Below the pieces are notes generated by a model, which saw only the letters and a list, made by a program, of their open reading frames with translations, did no database searches and had not been told where the DNA came from. This document shows, in pieces, positions 41,045 through 48,677 of a stretch of DNA of 52,231 bases. The stretch is from the NCBI GenBank assembly GCA_021851885.1, contig JAJZBS010000010.1, positions 1 through 52,231 on the forward strand. Reading direction: 5' to 3'. Source of the stretch: Actinomycetes bacterium (lineage in GTDB: Bacteria > Actinomycetota > Acidimicrobiia > Acidimicrobiales > JAMCQF01). A program made the position numbers and the translations under genes. Positions within the stretch are counted from its first letter, which is position 1. Every line of letters starts with the position of its first letter.

Positions 41045-41061
41045 GGGCGGGGCGGGCGGGG
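41045..41061 (+). other. G-quadruplex-type motif between convergent genes
   Basis: The plus strand reads GGG-C-GGGG-C-GGG-C-GGGG, four G-tracts with single-base loops, filling almost half of the 36-bp gap between the stops of the unrecognised gene (plus) and an SDR gene (minus). This is the most stable class of predicted quadruplex and might act in transcription termination. Confidence 0.6.
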
Positions 41062-41073
41062 ACGGCGTGGTGG

Positions 41074-41835
41074 CTACGCGTTCGTGGTCCCCAGCCCGAG
41101 ACCGCCGTCGACGACCAGCACCGAGCCGGTCGTCCACTCCGCACGGGCCAGGTACTCGATGCCCTCGGCGATCTCCTCGGGCGTGCCGGGCCGCCCCAGC
41201 GCATGGGCGGGCCCGAGCGCTTCGAGACGCTCCTTCGCGGCGGTGTCGTCGAACAGCCCGGCCCGCTGGTTCAGCTCGCTGAACACGCCGCCGGGGCGGA
41301 TGCAGCTGACCCGCACGCCCTTCGGGCCGAGCTCGGCGGCCAGCACCCCGGTGGCCGCTTCGAGCGCGCCCTTGGTCGCCGCGTAGGGCGACGCGCCGGG
41401 GAACGCCCGCTTGATGTGGACCGAGCCGAAGAAGATGACGCAGCCCCTGCTGGCCACCAGGTACGGCAGCGCTTCGCCGGTGAGCATCATGGCGCCGACC
41501 ACGTTGCTGTGGAACGTCTCGAGCAGGCGGGCCTCGTCCAGGGCGTCGATGTCGCCGCGGTACATGTTCGCCGCCGCGTTCACCAGGACCTCGATGCCGT
41601 CCCCATGGGCCGCCGCCGTCTCGATGATCCGGGTCCGGTCGCTGGCCACGGTGACGTCGGCGACCACCCACGCGCACCGCTCGCCCAGCTCGTCCGCCAG
41701 CGCCCGCACCCGGTCCTCCCGGCGGCCGCAGACGGTCACCCGGGCACCGCCGGCCACCAGGTGCCGGGCCGTGCCCGCCCCGATGCCCGTGCCGCCGCCG
41801 GTGATGACCACCGACATCCCTTCCAGGTCACGCAT
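41074..41835 (-). CDS. Short-chain dehydrogenase/reductase
   Basis: The product has 253 residues from the ATG at 41835 (GAGGAC upstream), shorter than the track ORF. Motifs: VVITGGGTGIG, VTVCGRRED after strand 2 (Arg pair suggesting NADP+), NAAAN instead of NNAG, FFGSVHIKRAFPGASPYAATKGA with Ser, Tyr and Lys, and GSVLVVDGG at the C-terminus. It lies downstream of another SDR gene (132 bp) on the same strand. The substrate is unknown. Confidence 0.9.
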   Translation of the reverse strand: MRDLEGMSVVITGGGTGIGAGTARHLVAGGARVTVCGRREDRVRALADELGERCAWVVADVTVASDRTRIIETAAAHGDGIEVLVNAAANMYRGDIDALDEARLLETFHSNVVGAMMLTGEALPYLVASRGCVIFFGSVHIKRAFPGASPYAATKGALEAATGVLAAELGPKGVRVSCIRPGGVFSELNQRAGLFDDTAAKERLEALGPAHALGRPGTPEEIAEGIEYLARAEWTTGSVLVVDGGLGLGTTNA

Positions 41836-41967
41836 GGTCGTCCTCGATTCGTCCGTCTCGTAGGTGGTGAGGGTCATGCAGTTGGTGCCGACGGCCGACC
41901 CTGTCCCTGCCGCCGGTCGGGCGGTCGGTGGGCGTGCTCAGCACTCCTGGCTCGTCGATCGCCACCC

Positions 41968-42654
41968 TCACTGTGCCGTGTAGCCGCCGTCGACAGCGAA
42001 CATGGCGCCGGTCACGTACCCGGAAGCGTCGGACAGCAGGAACGCGGCCATGGCCGCGATGTCGGTGGGCTCGCCCGGCCGTCCCAGGGGGATCCGGTCG
42101 GCGAACCACGCCTGCTGGTCCGCATCGGCGAGCCGCTCGGCCGTCATCGGGGTCCGGATCAACCCGGGGACGATGCCGTTCACCCGAACGCCGATCGGTG
42201 CCAGCTCGACGGCGGCCGCCCGTGTCATCGCCGCCACCGCGCCCTTCGCCGCCACGTAGTGGATCTGCCCGGCCACCGCGTGGGTGGCCACCGTGGAAGC
42301 GATGGTCACCACCGCTGCCGGCCTGCCGTCCTGCCGGCACCGGCGCCCCAGGCCCCGGAGCCCCAGGAACAGCCCACGGACGTGGATGTCGACGGTGCGA
42401 TCGAACTCGTCGGCATCGAGGTCGAGGAGCGGCGTCCGGATGCGGATGCCCGCGCAGTTGACCAGGCCGTCGATGGGCCAGTGGGCGTCGAGCAGGTCCT
42501 CCCACCCCTGCTCGTCGGTCACGTCGAGCGGGGCGATGCCGTCACCGGGTCGCACGTCGGCCCGCACGACCTGCCAGCCGTCGCGCTCGAGGCGCTCGGC
42601 GGTCGCCGCCCCGATGCCCGAGCCGCCTCCGGTGACGAGGGCTCGCTGGTCCAT
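41968..42654 (-). CDS. Short-chain dehydrogenase/reductase
   Basis: The product has 228 residues from the ATG at 42654 (GGGAGGAG 5 bp upstream; the track starts 24 bp earlier). Motifs: LVTGGGSGIG, VVRADVRPG with Asp after strand 2, NCAGIR in place of NNAG, TIASTVATHAVAGQIHYVAAKGA with Ser, Tyr and Lys, and TGAMFAVDGGYT. It is short for the family but complete. It is divergent from a flavoprotein gene across 208 bp that contain the 42772 dyad, so both may share one regulator. Confidence 0.91.
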   Translation of the reverse strand: MDQRALVTGGGSGIGAATAERLERDGWQVVRADVRPGDGIAPLDVTDEQGWEDLLDAHWPIDGLVNCAGIRIRTPLLDLDADEFDRTVDIHVRGLFLGLRGLGRRCRQDGRPAAVVTIASTVATHAVAGQIHYVAAKGAVAAMTRAAAVELAPIGVRVNGIVPGLIRTPMTAERLADADQQAWFADRIPLGRPGEPTDIAAMAAFLLSDASGYVTGAMFAVDGGYTAQ

Positions 42655-42771
42655 GGTCTCCTCCCCGATCGCGGGCACACCCGTCGGTGCGGCCGGTATG
42701 CCGGCCCGGACCGACGTTGCCGGCTGGTCGACCCACGGAACCTAGCACGCAGCCACGCCGGGCACTCGCAA

Positions 42772-42791
42772 GTAGTTAAGCAACTGACTAC
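42772..42791. promoter_or_regulatory. 20-bp dyad operator between SDR and flavoprotein genes
   Basis: GTAGTTA-AGCAAC-TGACTAC is a 7-6-7 inverted repeat with 6 of 7 paired positions. It is in the divergent gap, about 71 bp before the flavoprotein ATG and 117 bp before the SDR ATG. GCGTAGTCAGT (minus-strand reading across its right arm) is shared with the 32195 site, and GTAGTCAGT also with the 18312 site. Confidence 0.58.
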
Positions 42792-42862
42792 GCTACGGGG
42801 GCAACAGCGGCATCGCTCGAGGTGCTGTGTGTCGGGCCCGATGGGGCTCGTGGGGAGGGACA

Positions 42863-44353
42863 ATGCAGGATCCACGACGCCGCGCCGCGGAGTCCGGGTG
42901 CGAAGTGATCGTGCTCGGGACCGGGCCCGGCGGTATGGCTGCGACAGCGGCTGCTGTCCACGCCGGAGCCACGGTCACGGTGGTCGAGCCCGAGCAGCGC
43001 ATCGGTGGCAACGCCATCTACTCGACGGGCTACCTGGCCTTCGTCCGCTCGGCCGCCCAGGAGCAGCAGGGCATCCACGACAGCGAGGATGCGTTCGTCG
43101 ACGACGCGTTGCGCATGGCCGAACTGGCTGGTGAGGACTACGGCATCCTGTGCGACGAGAGCCTGGTCCGGCTGTTCGCACGGGAGTCGGCGGCGACCTA
43201 CCGCCAGCTGGTGGAGGGCGGTGTGCGCTTCGCCCGCTTCATCCCGAGACCGAGGCAGCACACGACGGACCGGATGCTGGCGGTGGAGGACCCGACGACA
43301 CTGGCCAGGCCGTTCGAGCCGGTCTTCGCCGACCCCCGGGTCACGACGCTGTTCGGCACCGTGGGCGAGCGCCTCATCGTCGAGGGGGGGCGGGTCGCCG
43401 GTGTGATCGCCCGCCCCCGGACGGGGAGCGCCCTGGCCGGCGACGAGCGCTACGGCGAGCCGATGGAGCTGCGTGCCCGTCACGGTGTGGTCCTGGCCAC
43501 CGGTGGTTACCAGGCCAATCCGGCCCTGCGCCGCCGGTACCAGCCCGGCTACCTGGCCGCCGGTCCCTACCTGGGCATCGACAGCTGCCGGGGGGACGGT
43601 CACCTGATGGGCCAGGCGGTCGGCGGGGACCTCATCAACATGACCTACGTGCCGCCCCTCGTCATGGTCGGTTCCGCGCTGGTCGAGGACACCATCGCGG
43701 TCAACCGGGACGGCGTCCGGTTCCACGACGAGGCCGGGCCCTACGAGGAACGGGTGCGGGCCCTGCTCGCGCAGCCCGACCGCGCCGGCTGGTACCTCTT
43801 CGACGCCGTCACCGCCGGCGGCAAGGCCCACCTCATCGACCAGATGCCGGAGCCGCCGGTGACCGCGCCCACCGTGCGCGAGCTGGCGGCGGCCGTCGGG
43901 TGTGCCCCGGGCATCCTCGAGGAGTCGGTCCGGGAGTGGAACGCCATGCTGGCCACCGGCACCGACCGCGATCCCGCCTTCGGCCGGGTGGTCCTCCCCG
44001 CCGGGCACCGTCCCCTGGCGGTGGCGCCCTTCAGTGCCGTGCCCATGGTCGTGGGGGTGAACTTCGTCTCCGGCGGGTTCTCGGTGACCGAGGACCTACA
44101 GGTGATCGACGTCTTCGGGTCGCCCATCCGGGGGCTGTTCGCCGCCGGGGACTGCGTCGGCGGCTTCAACCCGACCGCCGACCTCGGTGGGATCCGCATC
44201 GCCGGTGGGTTCACGCTGGGGCGACTGGCTGGTGATGCCGCAGCGCGGGGCGTGCACGGTACGGGGCGCTACCCGACAGCTCAGCACCGGGTGCGTCCGA
44301 GCACGGTGCACCGGGAGGTCGAGATCGTCCACGTGACCGGCCAGGCGCGTTGA
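42863..44353 (+). CDS. FAD-dependent oxidoreductase of the fumarate reductase/3-ketosteroid dehydrogenase superfamily
   Basis: The product has 496 residues from the ATG at 42863 (GGGAGGGAC upstream). The FAD-binding motif is EVIVLGTGPGGMAATAAAVHAGATVTVVEPEQRIGGNA. GVVLATGGYQANPALRRRY is the second FAD contact and LFAAGDCVGGFNPTADLGGIRIAGGFTLGRLAGDAA the C-terminal FAD/substrate region. The layout fits flavoprotein subunits of fumarate reductase-like and 3-ketosteroid delta-dehydrogenase-like enzymes, which introduce or remove C=C bonds next to carbonyls. I see no covalent-flavin His motif. The substrate is unknown; steroid or cyclic ketone is a possibility only. Confidence 0.85.
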   Translation: MQDPRRRAAESGCEVIVLGTGPGGMAATAAAVHAGATVTVVEPEQRIGGNAIYSTGYLAFVRSAAQEQQGIHDSEDAFVDDALRMAELAGEDYGILCDESLVRLFARESAATYRQLVEGGVRFARFIPRPRQHTTDRMLAVEDPTTLARPFEPVFADPRVTTLFGTVGERLIVEGGRVAGVIARPRTGSALAGDERYGEPMELRARHGVVLATGGYQANPALRRRYQPGYLAAGPYLGIDSCRGDGHLMGQAVGGDLINMTYVPPLVMVGSALVEDTIAVNRDGVRFHDEAGPYEERVRALLAQPDRAGWYLFDAVTAGGKAHLIDQMPEPPVTAPTVRELAAAVGCAPGILEESVREWNAMLATGTDRDPAFGRVVLPAGHRPLAVAPFSAVPMVVGVNFVSGGFSVTEDLQVIDVFGSPIRGLFAAGDCVGGFNPTADLGGIRIAGGFTLGRLAGDAAARGVHGTGRYPTAQHRVRPSTVHREVEIVHVTGQAR

Positions 44354-44364
44354 TGCCCCGGACG

Positions 44365-45375
44365 TCAGGTGAGGGCGAACAGGCGGCGGGCGTTGCCGCC
44401 GAGGATCGCTGCCTTGTCGGCGCTGCTTATGGCGAGCCCGTCGACCATCTCGACCGATCGCTCCTCCTGGTCCCATCCGGCGAAGTTGCACCCGTGCAGC
44501 ACCCGGTCAGCCCCCTGGGTGCCGACCAGGAACGCCAGCGCATCGGCGCGGTGCACGGCCGAGTCGAAGCTGAGCTGGGCCCACTGCTCCTCGAACGGCC
44601 GGCGCAGCAGCCCCGGCCCCCACGGGCGTTTGGCCAGGCCGGCCTGGAGGCGCCCCATCTGGTAGGGGGCGAACCCCCCGCCGTGTGCGACGTGGACCGA
44701 CAGCCCGGGATGGCGGTCGAGCACGCCGCCGAGGAGCAGGTGGGCCACGGCCATCCCCTCGTCGACCAGGAACCCGTAGAGCACGTCGAGGTCCCAGGGG
44801 GCGAACAGGGGGTCGCCGGGGTGGTCCACGGTCCTGGGCGCCGGGTGGACCGCCACCGGCACGCCGAGGCGTTCGTGCTCGGCCCAGAGCTCCTCGAAGC
44901 GGGGATCGGAGAGGGGCACCCCGTCCACGTCCGTGCCGATGTAGGACCCGACCAGGCCGAGGTCGCCGACGGCCCGTCCGAGCTCTCGTGCCGCCGCCTC
45001 CGGGTCCTGCAGGGGGAGGCTGGCGAAGCCGGCGAGCTGGTGATGGGAGCGGGCGATCTCGGCCACCAGGTCGTTGTGGCGCTGGTTGAAGTCCAAGGCC
45101 ACCCCGATCGGCTCCCGGTAGAAGTAGGTGATGGGGTTGGGGGAGACGATCTGCCGGTCGATCCCCAGCCGGCCCATGTGCTCGAGGCGCCGCTCGACGT
45201 CGGAGAAGGGACTGTCGACGAAGCGCACGTTCTCGAGCACGTAGCTCCCCGCCCGGAAGAAGTGGACGCCGTCAGGACGTACGCCCATCTCGGGTCCGGA
45301 CGTGCCGCAGCACCCCATGACCCCCGGCAGGAGGATGTGCGAGTGGACGTCGATGACCTCGCGCTGGCTGCTCAT
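44365..45375 (-). CDS. Amidohydrolase-2 (ACMSD-like) protein with altered metal-site Asp
   Basis: The product has 336 residues from the ATG at 45375; the track adds 74 residues without support. Barrel motifs: DVHSHILLPGVMG (HxH), FNQRHNDLVAEIA, GFASLPLQDPEAAARELGRAV, VPVAVHPAP and LSVHVAHGGGFAPYQMGRL. These match ACMSD/gamma-resorcylate decarboxylase-like proteins. At the strand-8 position, where the family has GSDYP, this protein reads GCNFAGWD, so the metal-binding Asp is Asn unless the later Asp takes over. It is probably a decarboxylase or hydrolase of a cyclic or dicarboxylic intermediate. It follows a VOC gene (52 bp). Confidence 0.87.
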   Translation of the reverse strand: MSSQREVIDVHSHILLPGVMGCCGTSGPEMGVRPDGVHFFRAGSYVLENVRFVDSPFSDVERRLEHMGRLGIDRQIVSPNPITYFYREPIGVALDFNQRHNDLVAEIARSHHQLAGFASLPLQDPEAAARELGRAVGDLGLVGSYIGTDVDGVPLSDPRFEELWAEHERLGVPVAVHPAPRTVDHPGDPLFAPWDLDVLYGFLVDEGMAVAHLLLGGVLDRHPGLSVHVAHGGGFAPYQMGRLQAGLAKRPWGPGLLRRPFEEQWAQLSFDSAVHRADALAFLVGTQGADRVLHGCNFAGWDQEERSVEMVDGLAISSADKAAILGGNARRLFALT

Positions 45376-45427
45376 CGGAACCTCAGTTCTCGTCGCCGGT
45401 CGGCCGCCGTGCCCGGGCGCGGCCCGC

Positions 45428-45931
45428 TCACCGGCGTGCACCTTGCCCGTAGCCGGCACCGGCCAGCCACCGCCCGATCTCGGGCTCCACGGCGCGGTCC
45501 ACGACCTCGATCCACAGACCCGACGGCGTCCGGTGGTAGGCGAACCGGCCCGGTTCTCCGTCCGGCCCAAGGTTGCGTACCTCGGCGGCGAACCCACTGG
45601 CCTGCAGGCGGTCGACGTCGGTGGCGAAGGCCGACGACCAGTAGCCCACGTGGTTCATGGCCAGGAACCGGGCACCCCAGATGTCCCCGCTGACCTCTTC
45701 GATGAGCTCGACATGGGGGGGACCGTCGACCGAGTACACGGCGAGGAGCTCCGCCGTGCGCCGCTCGCCGGCGACGAGCACGTCGACCACCCGGGTGGCG
45801 ACGCTCGCCCACCGGAGCCCGAACGCCTGCGTGTACGCGGCCATGGCGGCGGCGATGTCGTCCACGACGAACCCCGCGTGGAACAGGTCGAGCCCGCACG
45901 GGGTGCCCGGAGGTTCATGCACGCGGATCAC
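45428..45931 (-). CDS. VOC-superfamily (glyoxalase/epimerase-like) protein
   Basis: The product has 167 residues from a GTG at 45931. The beta-alpha-beta-beta-beta modules are visible: DLFHAGFVVDDIAAAMAAYTQAFGLRW at the start and NHVGYWSSAFATDVDRLQASGF for the second module, ending PSGLWIEVVDR with the conserved Glu ligand. The His in LFHAGF, the His in NHVGYW and the Glu fit a metal site as in methylmalonyl-CoA epimerase or glyoxalase-like proteins. It lies upstream of the amidohydrolase on the same strand, so they are likely one operon. Confidence 0.83.
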   Translation of the reverse strand: MIRVHEPPGTPCGLDLFHAGFVVDDIAAAMAAYTQAFGLRWASVATRVVDVLVAGERRTAELLAVYSVDGPPHVELIEEVSGDIWGARFLAMNHVGYWSSAFATDVDRLQASGFAAEVRNLGPDGEPGRFAYHRTPSGLWIEVVDRAVEPEIGRWLAGAGYGQGARR

Positions 45932-46008
45932 ATCCCGATCTCATGGGAGCAATCTACGCGGATAAATCTCAATCTGTCCAGACCGTATGCACACATTTCC
46001 TGTGAATC

Positions 46009-46032
46009 TATAGCGATCCGATCAACGCTATA
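46009..46032. promoter_or_regulatory. Inverted repeat in an AT-rich divergent region
   Basis: TATAGCG (46009-46015) and CGCTATA (46026-46032) form a perfect 7-bp repeat with a 10-bp spacer, in about 110 bp of clearly AT-richer DNA between the VOC gene (minus) and the MFS gene (plus). TATATA overlaps its right end and could serve as -10. A regulator site for the exporter is likely. Confidence 0.45.
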
Positions 46033-46053
46033 TAGAAAGTATTGACGCGCCCA

Positions 46054-47889
46054 ATGTTCAGAAACAATGCCAGCAGGATCAGCGAGGGGGTGGACCACCG
46101 TTATAAGTGGATCGCCCTGTCCAACACCACCCTCGGCGTCCTGATCGCGCAGATCGACGCGTCGATCGTCCTCATCGCGCTCCCCAACATCTTCCGGGGC
46201 ATCCACATGGACCCGCTCCAGCGGGCCAACAGCTTCTACCTGTTGTGGATGATCCTCGGGTTCCTCGTCGTCACCAGCGTGCTGGTCGTGAGCGTCGGGC
46301 GGCTGGGCGACATGTACGGGCGGGTCCGCATGTACAACGCGGGGTTCGCCATCTACACCGTGTTCTCCCTCCTCCTCTCCGTGACGTGGGCATCGGGTCG
46401 CGCTGGTGCCATCTGGCTGCTCGTCATGCGGGTGTTCCAGGGTGTCGGGGCGGCATTTCTCTTGGCGAACGCAGCTGCAATCCTCACCGATGCATTCCCA
46501 TCCCACGAGCGGGGTATGGCGCTCGGTCTGAACCAGATCGCCTCGGTGGCGGGCCTGTTCATCGGACTGCTCGTCGGGGGGCTCCTGGCGCCGGTCAACT
46601 GGCGCCTCATCTTCCTGGTGTCGGTGCCGGTGGGTGTCTTCGGGACACTCTGGGCCTACGTGAAGCTCCGGGAGCTGGGCCGTGTCCGGAGGGAGCCGAT
46701 CGACTGGGCGGGCAATGTCGCGTTCGCTGCCGGCCTGGTGCTCCTCATGGCCGGCATGACCTACGGGATCGAACCGTCCGGCCGCCATTCCATGGGCTGG
46801 TCGAGTCCGTGGGTGGTCGGTGCCATCGCCGGCGGCACGGCGCTCCTGGCCGTGTTCGTCGTTCTCGAGCGGCACACGGACCATCCCATGTTCGACCTCG
46901 GCCTGCTGCGCATCCGGGCCTTCGCCGGGGGTCTGGCGTCCAACTACCTGGTCTCGCTCGGCCGGGGCGGCCTGATGTTCATCCTGATCATCTGGCTCCA
47001 GGGCGTCTGGCTGCCGCTCCACGGTGTGGACTTCGCCCGGACGCCCCTGTGGGCGGGAGTGGCCCTCATCCCCATGATCCTCGGGTTCGTGGTGGCGGGC
47101 CCGCTCTTCGGCGTGCTCACCGACCGGTTCGGTGCGCGGGCGATCGCGACGGGCGGGGCACTGGGCACGGCGGCGACCTTCGTGGCCTTCGACCGCATAC
47201 CGGTCGACTTCCCCTACCCCGCGTTCGCCGTCCTGTTGTTCGCCAATGCGCTTGCCGTGGGCGCCTTCGTGGTCTCCAACCGGGCTGCCGTCATGAACAG
47301 CCTGCCCGCCCGGTACCGCGGCGTCGGGTCGGGCATGAACCAGACGGCCCAGAGCACCGCCCAGGTCCTCTCGATCGGCATCTTCTTCACCCTGATGGTC
47401 GTCGGGATGGAGCACCGGCTACCGGGGACGCTGGCCCGCGGGCTGGCCGCACAGGGCGTGCCCTCCCCGGCCGCAGTCCACGTGGCCCACCTGCCGCCGG
47501 TGTCGATGCTGCTGTCCGCGTTCCTCGGGTACAACCCGATGCACCACCTGCTCGGGGCGGCCACCCTTGCCCACCTCCCGGCCGGCCGGGCCTCGGTGGT
47601 GACGGGTCGCCGGTTCCTGCCCTCGCTCATCGAGGGACCGTTCCGCCAAGGACTCCACGACGCGTTCGTGTTCGGGATGGTCGTGTGCCTGGTGGCTGCG
47701 GCCGCCTCGTGGTCTCGCGGCCGCCATGTCCACGGGCCGGCGACGGGTGACGGCCCCGCGCCCCGACATGACGAGCGCACGGTGGAGGCGCGATCGCCGG
47801 CGCCGGCGGAGTCGGCGCCGGCGGAGTCGGCAGCGGCAGCGGCAGCGGCAGCGGCAGCGGCAGACGGCGAACATGCCGGTCGGGCCTGA
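46054..47889 (+). CDS. MFS transporter, DHA2 type, with long Ala-rich C-terminal tail
   Basis: The product has 611 residues from the ATG at 46054; a TTG at 46042 is an alternative. Neither has a well-spaced ribosome site. Fourteen-helix DHA2 features: LIAQIDASIVLIALPNIFRGI, VVSVGRLGDMYGRVRMYNAGFAIYT, VMRVFQGVGAAFLLANAAAILTDAFP and NQIASVAGLFIGLLVGGLL. The last 75 residues are cytoplasmic, low complexity and end in a run of 11 alanines encoded by a hexanucleotide repeat. It probably exports a drug-like or pathway compound; no partner is encoded nearby. Confidence 0.9.
   Translation: MFRNNASRISEGVDHRYKWIALSNTTLGVLIAQIDASIVLIALPNIFRGIHMDPLQRANSFYLLWMILGFLVVTSVLVVSVGRLGDMYGRVRMYNAGFAIYTVFSLLLSVTWASGRAGAIWLLVMRVFQGVGAAFLLANAAAILTDAFPSHERGMALGLNQIASVAGLFIGLLVGGLLAPVNWRLIFLVSVPVGVFGTLWAYVKLRELGRVRREPIDWAGNVAFAAGLVLLMAGMTYGIEPSGRHSMGWSSPWVVGAIAGGTALLAVFVVLERHTDHPMFDLGLLRIRAFAGGLASNYLVSLGRGGLMFILIIWLQGVWLPLHGVDFARTPLWAGVALIPMILGFVVAGPLFGVLTDRFGARAIATGGALGTAATFVAFDRIPVDFPYPAFAVLLFANALAVGAFVVSNRAAVMNSLPARYRGVGSGMNQTAQSTAQVLSIGIFFTLMVVGMEHRLPGTLARGLAAQGVPSPAAVHVAHLPPVSMLLSAFLGYNPMHHLLGAATLAHLPAGRASVVTGRRFLPSLIEGPFRQGLHDAFVFGMVVCLVAAAASWSRGRHVHGPATGDGPAPRHDERTVEARSPAPAESAPAESAAAAAAAAAAADGEHAGRA
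47798..47863 (+). repeat. Tandem repeats in the 3' end of the MFS gene
   Basis: Two perfect copies of a 15-bp unit (CGGCGCCGGCGGAGT, 47798-47827) are followed by six perfect copies of the hexamer CGGCAG (47828-47863), giving AESAP-type repeats and a poly-Ala run. Copy-number changes would keep the reading frame because both units are multiples of three. Confidence 0.93.
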
Positions 47890-47893
47890 CGAG

Positions 47894-47910
47894 CGGGCCC
47901 GAACGGCCCG
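47894..47910. terminator. Stem-loop between MFS and TetR genes
   Basis: A 6-bp GC stem CGGGCC / GGCCCG with a 5-nt loop sits in the 25-bp gap between the convergent stops. It is a likely bidirectional terminator. Confidence 0.5.
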
Positions 47911-47914
47911 GCCC

Positions 47915-48535
47915 CTAGGCGCCGGCCGGCGTCCCGGTGGCGCTCGCCAGGGCTCCCGTCGCCATCTGGCGCAGGAGCCCCGACATTGCGGTGCGGTCGA
48001 GGCGGGCGCTGTGGGGCGTGGAGTTGATGAGGCCGAACACGGCATGGGCGGCGGCCCGTGCCGTGTCGTCGTCCACCGGACGGTACAGGGCGCGGATGGC
48101 GTCCACCCAGATCTCGACGTACTGGCGCTGGAGCCTGCGCACCGTCCGCTGCTCGGGGCCGGTCAGGCTGGCCAGGTCCCGGCTCTGGACGGTGATGAGG
48201 GCCGGGTTCTCCAGGGCGAAGGAGACGTGCCAGTCGATCAGGGAGTCGAGGGCCCCCTCCGGGTCGACGGCGGCCTCGACCCGTACCCGGCCGCCGTCGA
48301 GCAACGAGCGGCTGATCCCGACCAGCAGGGCGGCCAGCACGGCGTCCTTGCTCTCGAAGTAGCGGTAGAGGGCCGGGCCGGTCAGTCCCAGGGCGGAGCC
48401 CAGGTCGTCGATCGACACGCCGTGGAAGCCGCGCTCGGCGAACAGCGGGGCGGCGACCTCCAGGATCTGGTCACGCCGCGATCCGCCCGGGTCGGGTGCG
48501 GGGGCGGCGGCCGGCTTGCGGTCGGCACGGGGCAC
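47915..48535 (-). CDS. TetR-family repressor of the acyl-CoA carboxylase operon
   Basis: The product has 206 residues from a GTG. After an Ala/Pro-rich leader, the HTH reads RRDQILEVAAPLFAERGFHGVSIDDLGSALGLTGPALYRYFESKDAVLAALL. The C-terminal domain (LDSLIDWHVSFALENPALITVQSRDLASLTGPEQ) resembles the TetR proteins beside leucine or acyl-CoA catabolic genes in actinobacteria. It is divergent from the carboxylase genes, and two related palindromes lie between them, so autoregulation plus control of the carboxylase operon is likely. The effector is probably an acyl-CoA (inference). Confidence 0.9.
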   Translation of the reverse strand: MPRADRKPAAAPAPDPGGSRRDQILEVAAPLFAERGFHGVSIDDLGSALGLTGPALYRYFESKDAVLAALLVGISRSLLDGGRVRVEAAVDPEGALDSLIDWHVSFALENPALITVQSRDLASLTGPEQRTVRRLQRQYVEIWVDAIRALYRPVDDDTARAAAHAVFGLINSTPHSARLDRTAMSGLLRQMATGALASATGTPAGA

Positions 48536-48552
48536 CCGTGCATCGTAGAGGG

Positions 48553-48606
48553 TGGACGGAACCGTGAACGATCGCTAACATGAGGCCAGCCATTAACGAT
48601 CGTTAA
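48553..48606. promoter_or_regulatory. Carboxylase operon promoter with two TetR-type operator palindromes
   Basis: TGGACG (48553-48558), 17 bp and TAACAT (48576-48581) form a plus-strand promoter. AACGATCGCT (48567-48576, one mismatch from symmetry) covers the spacer and the edge of the -10. The perfect 14-bp palindrome TTAACGATCGTTAA (48593-48606) lies just after the expected start point. The two centres are 28 bp apart. Placement between a TetR gene and the carboxylase genes makes them its probable binding sites. Confidence 0.75.
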
Positions 48607-48677
48607 CGGCTGCCGGCTGTGGGAGGCTGGCAGCAGGAGCAGGCAGTAGGAGCAGGCGGCAGCGCAGGGGAGGAGCG

